A stretch of DNA of 62,996 nt from the NCBI GenBank assembly GCA_021794205.1, contig JAJYRH010000013.1, forward strand, positions 1 through 62,996, written 5' to 3'. How positions within the stretch are numbered: position 1 is the stretch's first letter; each line of letters starts with the position of its first letter. Below, one piece after another: positions 59,284-62,996 of this stretch. A model generated the notes under the pieces. That model searched no databases. It had not been told where the DNA came from and saw only the letters and a program-made list of their open reading frames with translations. The DNA comes from a bacterium. Lineage in GTDB: Bacteria > Vulcanimicrobiota > Vulcanimicrobiia > Vulcanimicrobiales > Vulcanimicrobiaceae. The translations under genes and the position numbers were made by a program.

Positions 59284-59628
59284 GTGCGAAAGATCGCGTG
59301 GATGAGAGGAGCAACCAAAGCGTTCACTCGCCTTCCCGCCGGGGTGCGGGAGCAGATGTTGGAAGCCCTCGCTGTCGCCCAACGCGGTGGTTTGAGCGAT
59401 ACGGCACGTCCCATGAAGGGCGATCTCCGCGATATCGTTGAGATTCGCATTGGCACCGCGAGCGGAGCCTATCGCACCATGTACACAACACAATTCGGAG
59501 CATTTCTTTATGTCGTCCATGTCTTCCAAAAAAAATCAACACACGGTAGCGAAACGCCCAAGCGCGAGATCGACGTCATCCGTCGGCGCCTCAAGGCCAT
59601 CCGTGCGGTCGGGGCACAACGAAACTGA
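59284..59628 (+). CDS. HigB/RelE-like toxin (phage Gp49-like family)
   Basis: A 114-aa RelE-superfamily putative mRNA interferase. It has the Gp49-like features FTRLPAGVREQMLEAL, MKGDLRDIVEIRIG and YRTMYTTQF...VVHVFQKKS, with C-terminal basic residues. The start is GTG 59284, with ATG 59302 as an alternative. It is encoded before its antitoxin, as in HigBA order. It lies between the interference genes and the adaptation genes of the CRISPR operon. Confidence 0.87.
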   Translation: MRKIAWMRGATKAFTRLPAGVREQMLEALAVAQRGGLSDTARPMKGDLRDIVEIRIGTASGAYRTMYTTQFGAFLYVVHVFQKKSTHGSETPKREIDVIRRRLKAIRAVGAQRN

Positions 59629-59944
59629 CGACGATAACGACATTGAATACGGCAGCGAAAATGTCTGGGCGGATCTCGGGTATCTCGACGCGCAAGAACG
59701 AAAAGTCAAGGACGATCTGGCGTTTGCGATTCGACAACGCCTTGAGTCATTGGGGGTCACGCAAGTCGAGGCGGCGAGAGCGTTGGGAATATCCCAACCG
59801 AAGGTTTCGCAAATCGTGAATTTACATACGCGTGGAATTTCGGTCGAGCGCCTCGCTGCGATGCTCACGCGGCTCGGTGCCACCATTGAGGTGAAAGTGA
59901 CCTATCGCAAGGGCGCCGACACTTCCCATGCGATCGTGACGTAG
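59510..59944 (+). CDS. HigA-like XRE antitoxin
   Basis: A 144-aa antitoxin. A disordered N-terminal stretch is followed by the family opening VWADLGYLDAQERKVKDDLA and a helix-turn-helix (VTQVEAARALGISQPKVSQI). The start ATG 59510 lies inside the toxin gene (119-nt overlap), with GGAG 9 nt upstream; ATG 59519 is also possible. It should neutralise the toxin and bind the operator at 59257-59275. Confidence 0.87.
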   Translation: MSSMSSKKNQHTVAKRPSARSTSSVGASRPSVRSGHNETDDDNDIEYGSENVWADLGYLDAQERKVKDDLAFAIRQRLESLGVTQVEAARALGISQPKVSQIVNLHTRGISVERLAAMLTRLGATIEVKVTYRKGADTSHAIVT

Positions 59945-59954
59945 CGGTAGCGGC

Positions 59955-61610
59955 ATGGAAACCGTCGAGCAACCGCCGGAACTCTTACCGGCGCGCATGA
60001 TCAACGAGTACGTTTATTGCCCGCGCCTCTTCTGGCTCGAATACGTCGAGCGTGAGTTCCAAAGTTCGTTCGATACCGTCGATGGCGAGCGCGTGCATCG
60101 GCGAGTGGATCAGCCGCGCGGCGAGTTGCCAGACGAGTTCGAACGCGCCAAGGCCGAAGCGACCTCTGTAGAACTCGCGTCGGCCGAACTTGGAGTCGTC
60201 GCAAAAATCGATCTGGTTCGTACCGAGGGCGAGCGAGCGGTGCCGATCGATTACAAGCGCGGGAAAGTGCCGCCGATCGAGGGCGGCGCCTACGATCCCG
60301 AGCGCGTGCAGGTTTGCATCCAGGCGTTGCTGTTACGCGAACATGGCTATACCTGCGATACCGCGCGAATATATTACGCGTCCTCCAACCGGTTCGTCGA
60401 TATCGCCATAGATGATGGCCTTGTTGCATTAACGCACTCGGCGCTCGCAGCGGCTCGCGCGTTGATGGAGCAGGGAAGCGTTCCGGCGCCGCTGGAACAT
60501 AGCCCGAAATGCGGCCGTTGCTCGCTGAATTCAATCTGCCTTCCCGATGAAACCAATGCGTTGCGGGAGGAAGGGCGCCGCGCAAGCGAGATTCGGCCGT
60601 TCGCTGCCCCGCTCGACGACCGTGTTTGGCTATACGTCCTTGAGGCGGGAAGTCGCGTCGGGCTTTCGGGCGAAACCTTGCAAGTACGCGACGATGAAGG
60701 GGTCAAAGCTGAGATGCCGCTTCTCGAAGCCGCCGGCATTTCGTTGTTTGGCAACGTCCAGATTTCATCGCAAGCAATGCGCGCCGTGCTCGGGCGCGAC
60801 GTTCCGGTTTTCTACCTCAGTTACGGTGGCTGGCTCAGCGGTTATGCACGTTCGGTAAACGACCACAGCCTCGATCTTCGGCAAACGCAGCATCGTGTGG
60901 CAGGGGACGCACAGGCGAGCTTGCCGATCGCGCGAGCGATGGTATTCGGGAAGATCCGCAATCAGCGGACGATGGTGCGACGATCGCTTGGGGGCGGCGC
61001 GCGCGCGGCGCTGCAGGCGCTCTCGCTGATCTCGCATCGTGCCCAGACAGCGCCGGACGCCGAGTCGCTCCTTGGTTTCGAGGGGAGCGCTGCACGCATG
61101 TATTTCGAGGCTTTCGCGGACATGCTTCGCATTCAGACTGGTTTCGAGGTGACGGGGCGCACGCGAAGGCCGCCGACCGACCCGGTGAATGCGATGCTCT
61201 CGTTTGGGTACGCAATGCTTTCGAAGGAAGCGCTCGCTGCGGTAATCGCGGTGGGCTTCGAGCCCGGGTTAGGCTTCTATCATAAAGTCCGGGCGGGGCG
61301 ACCCTCGTTAGCGCTCGATCTCATGGAGGAGTTTCGGCCGCTTATTGTCGATTCGACGGTGCTCTCGTTGGTCAATGCGCGCGAAATTCAAGCATCGCAT
61401 TTCGACCGCCGCGGTAAGGCGATCGTCCTCACGCAGGAGGGGCGGAAGATTTTCATCGGCGCAATCGAGCGCCGCCTCCGCTCTTCGGTTACTCATCCGA
61501 CGTTCGGGTACACGTTAACCTATCGGCGTGCTATTCACGTCCAGGCGCGTCTCCTTGCCAGGACGATTCAGGGCGACGTTCCCGCCTATCCGCCGTTTAT
61601 GACGCGCTGA
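59955..61610 (+). CDS. cas4-cas1: Cas4-Cas1 fusion, spacer acquisition
   Basis: A 551-aa fusion typical of I-G. The Cas4 half (1-200) has Cys22 and the C-terminal Cys186, Cys189 and Cys195 for the iron-sulfur cluster, and the RecB-type nuclease Asp86, Asp99 and Lys101 (DYK). The Cas1 half has the metal ligands Glu376 (LLGFEGSAAR), His443 (GFYHK) and Asp455 (LALDLMEEFRP). In Geobacter the homologous fusion selects TTN PAMs. It follows the HigA gene by 10 nt. Confidence 0.96.
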   Translation: METVEQPPELLPARMINEYVYCPRLFWLEYVEREFQSSFDTVDGERVHRRVDQPRGELPDEFERAKAEATSVELASAELGVVAKIDLVRTEGERAVPIDYKRGKVPPIEGGAYDPERVQVCIQALLLREHGYTCDTARIYYASSNRFVDIAIDDGLVALTHSALAAARALMEQGSVPAPLEHSPKCGRCSLNSICLPDETNALREEGRRASEIRPFAAPLDDRVWLYVLEAGSRVGLSGETLQVRDDEGVKAEMPLLEAAGISLFGNVQISSQAMRAVLGRDVPVFYLSYGGWLSGYARSVNDHSLDLRQTQHRVAGDAQASLPIARAMVFGKIRNQRTMVRRSLGGGARAALQALSLISHRAQTAPDAESLLGFEGSAARMYFEAFADMLRIQTGFEVTGRTRRPPTDPVNAMLSFGYAMLSKEALAAVIAVGFEPGLGFYHKVRAGRPSLALDLMEEFRPLIVDSTVLSLVNAREIQASHFDRRGKAIVLTQEGRKIFIGAIERRLRSSVTHPTFGYTLTYRRAIHVQARLLARTIQGDVPAYPPFMTR

Positions 61611-61613
61611 GCG

Positions 61614-61910
61614 ATGACTCGCGCCTATATTCTCACTTACGACATCGCTGACGCAAAGCGCCTGCGCGGAATGCACAAGCTCGCGAAAGCGTTTGGCAGG
61701 CCGTTGCAGTACAGCGTCTTCTATTGCTTGCTTCGGCGGGAGGATCGCGTGAAGCTCGCCGGGCGCGTTGAAGCGCTCATCGACTCGAAGCGCGACCGTG
61801 TCGTCATTCTCGACATCGGGGCGGTTCCGGATCGAGAGAGTTGGATACCACCGATGGAGGTATTCGGGCGCCAAGACCCCGCCGCATCGCCCGGCGCCAT
61901 TATCGTCTGA
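61614..61910 (+). CDS. cas2: Cas2, spacer acquisition
   Basis: A 98-aa ferredoxin-fold protein. It has the beta-1 Asp in ILTYDIADAKRL and the helix RGMHKLAKAFGRPLQYSVFYCLL, then RVVILDIG. It forms the integration complex with Cas1. It starts 3 nt after the cas4-cas1 stop and is the last cas gene before the array. Confidence 0.95.
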   Translation: MTRAYILTYDIADAKRLRGMHKLAKAFGRPLQYSVFYCLLRREDRVKLAGRVEALIDSKRDRVVILDIGAVPDRESWIPPMEVFGRQDPAASPGAIIV

Positions 61911-62083
61911 GCCCATCGAGCACCCCGACGGCGTCGCTGCCCTGCAGACCCGCTCGACGCCTTATTCGGCGGGGGAATAGGCCGTTTCCAGCGCGCTCCT
62001 AACTCCAAGGCGCGACAGAGATTCCGACCCGCTCGAAAGGGCGTAGCAAAACCGTTGCGAATACAAGCCCTTATCGCCTTGCC
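61911..62083 (+). other. CRISPR leader
   Basis: The 173 nt between cas2 and the first repeat. An imperfect inverted repeat GCC-t-TATTC / GAATAGGC (61959-61982, 7-nt loop) stands out. I see no convincing separate promoter. The array is oriented away from cas2, so this is the leader side by position. Confidence 0.6.
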
Positions 62084-62996
62084 ATTTCCGCGACGGTAAC
62101 GTCGTGGCCCCATTGAAGCGTGCGTATTGCTTGCGGGAATGCACCATTCTCGCCGATTTCCGCGACGGTAACGTCGTGGCCCCATTGAAGCGTGGGACTT
62201 TACTGTTCGCCAGAACGTGCTCCCACGATTTCCGCGACGGTAACGTCGTGGCCCCATTGAAGCACCCCCATTCCTGACCCCCACCGGATCGTTTTCTAGA
62301 TTTCCGCGACGGTAACGTCGTGGCCCCATTGAAGCGATAAGAACTGGGACGTGATCGTGGCGCGGCTTCGTATTTCCGCGACGGTAACGTCGTGGCCCCA
62401 TTGAAGCATACTCGATCCGTCGCTATCCGTGCGTGAGCGACGATTTCCGCGACGGTAACGTCGTGGCCCCATTGAAGCACGACTACGCCGCGCCGATGGT
62501 CTTTTTGTCGGCGGATTTCCGCGACGGTAACGTCGTGGCCCCATTGAAGCCAGAAGAACTTTTTCCACATCGAGATCGAACCCGGTATTTCCGCGACGGT
62601 AACGTCGTGGCCCCATTGAAGCTCTGACAGGCGTTGCACCGAAAGCGACGACCGAGGAATTTCCGCGACGGTAACGTCGTGGCCCCATTGAAGCGACGAT
62701 ACCCTCATCGGGCAAGGAGCATCGGGCGATTTCCGCGACGGTAACGTCGTGGCCCCATTGAAGCGTCGGTGGGGCTGGTATCGTCATCACGATTCTTGCA
62801 TTTCCGCGACGGTAACGTCGTGGCCCCATTGAAGCGTCGACAACCCCGCGCTCCGGTACACGCTGGAAGGCATTTCCGCGACGGTAACGTCGTGGCCCCA
62901 TTGAAGCCTCGCGGCGCAGAAAACCAACCTGCTCGCCGATGCCAAATTTCCGCGACGGTAACGTCGTGGCCCCATTGAAGCGGTTCCATGCGGCGA
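62084..62996 (+). CRISPR. Type I-G CRISPR array, 13 repeats visible, runs off the window
   Basis: Thirteen 36-nt repeats, apparently identical, begin ATTTCCGCGACG and end CCCCATTGAAGC. They start at 62084, 62156, 62228, 62300, 62372, 62443, 62515, 62587, 62659, 62729, 62800, 62872 and 62946. The 12 complete spacers are 34-38 nt, mostly 36. The last repeat ends at 62981, and 15 nt of another spacer reach the window edge. Each repeat forms a hairpin CCGCGACG-gtaa-CGTCGTGG and yields an 8-nt handle ATTGAAGC. Uniform repeats suggest an active array. Confidence 0.98.

Noticed and set aside
62120-62155. Spacer 1 contains ATTGCTTGCG, also found in the leader target
   Set aside because: The shared 10 bases lie in the middle of the spacer, not at the seed end, and flanking bases differ, so targeting is not expected; probably chance.

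Overview
The window is about 63 kb of GC-rich, densely packed bacterial DNA. The organism is probably a diderm: it has an RND efflux pump, TonB-C-like secreted proteins and a periplasmic PBP4-type carboxypeptidase. It makes menaquinone by the futalosine route (mqnB, mqnD) and queuosine precursors (queD, queE). An Eremiobacterota/WPS-2-like lineage is my guess from overall style; no marker gene in the window proves it.

Layout. 0-16.8 kb: tRNA-Leu, cobyrinate diamide synthase, an SPFH gene group, an RND pump, an SDR, an M1 peptidase with HEAT repeats, a PBP4-like enzyme, TldD/TldE, an ACT-malic enzyme and a response regulator. 16.8-24.6 kb: a translationally coupled five-gene run (degenerate YncE/phosphatase fusion, DDAH-like protein, phosphoesterase, ABC ATPase and permease), then an ICMT-like methyltransferase, an HTH-MBL fusion and thioredoxin reductase. 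24.6-32.4 kb: palindromic repeats and duplications, an Nramp-like transporter behind an M-box magnesium riboswitch with its own terminator, an epimerase, a YtpB-like terpene synthase, glcDE and a PilZ protein. 32.4-49 kb: queDE-mqnBD-namZ, DUF4438, a 2-oxoacid dehydrogenase set with two tandem E1-alpha genes, TonB-C-like proteins, an M20 amidohydrolase, a DHH phosphoesterase and an ABC exporter.

49-63 kb is a defence island: a DUF1778/GNAT toxin-antitoxin pair, a WYL regulator, a DUF433/DUF5615 toxin-antitoxin pair, and a complete type I-G (formerly I-U) CRISPR-Cas system: cas3, csx17, csb1, csb2, an inserted higBA-like pair, a cas4-cas1 fusion, cas2 and an array of at least 13 repeats.

The main discovery is upstream of cas3. 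The cas promoter (TTGACT, 17 nt, TAGTAT; 52022-52050) begins a leader that contains a degenerate repeat-spacer-repeat. The first pseudo-repeat keeps the 3' half and handle, and its 5' half is occupied by the -10 box. The second keeps the hairpin. The first 17 nt of the roughly 35-nt guide match the opposite strand at 52001-52017 with mismatches only at positions 6 and 12, the bases flipped out in type I R-loops. That site has a TTC PAM-like triplet directly next to the -35 box. The sequence therefore predicts a crRNA-like RNA that returns the I-G effector to its own promoter, giving autorepression like the CreR/CreA systems known for other CRISPR types.
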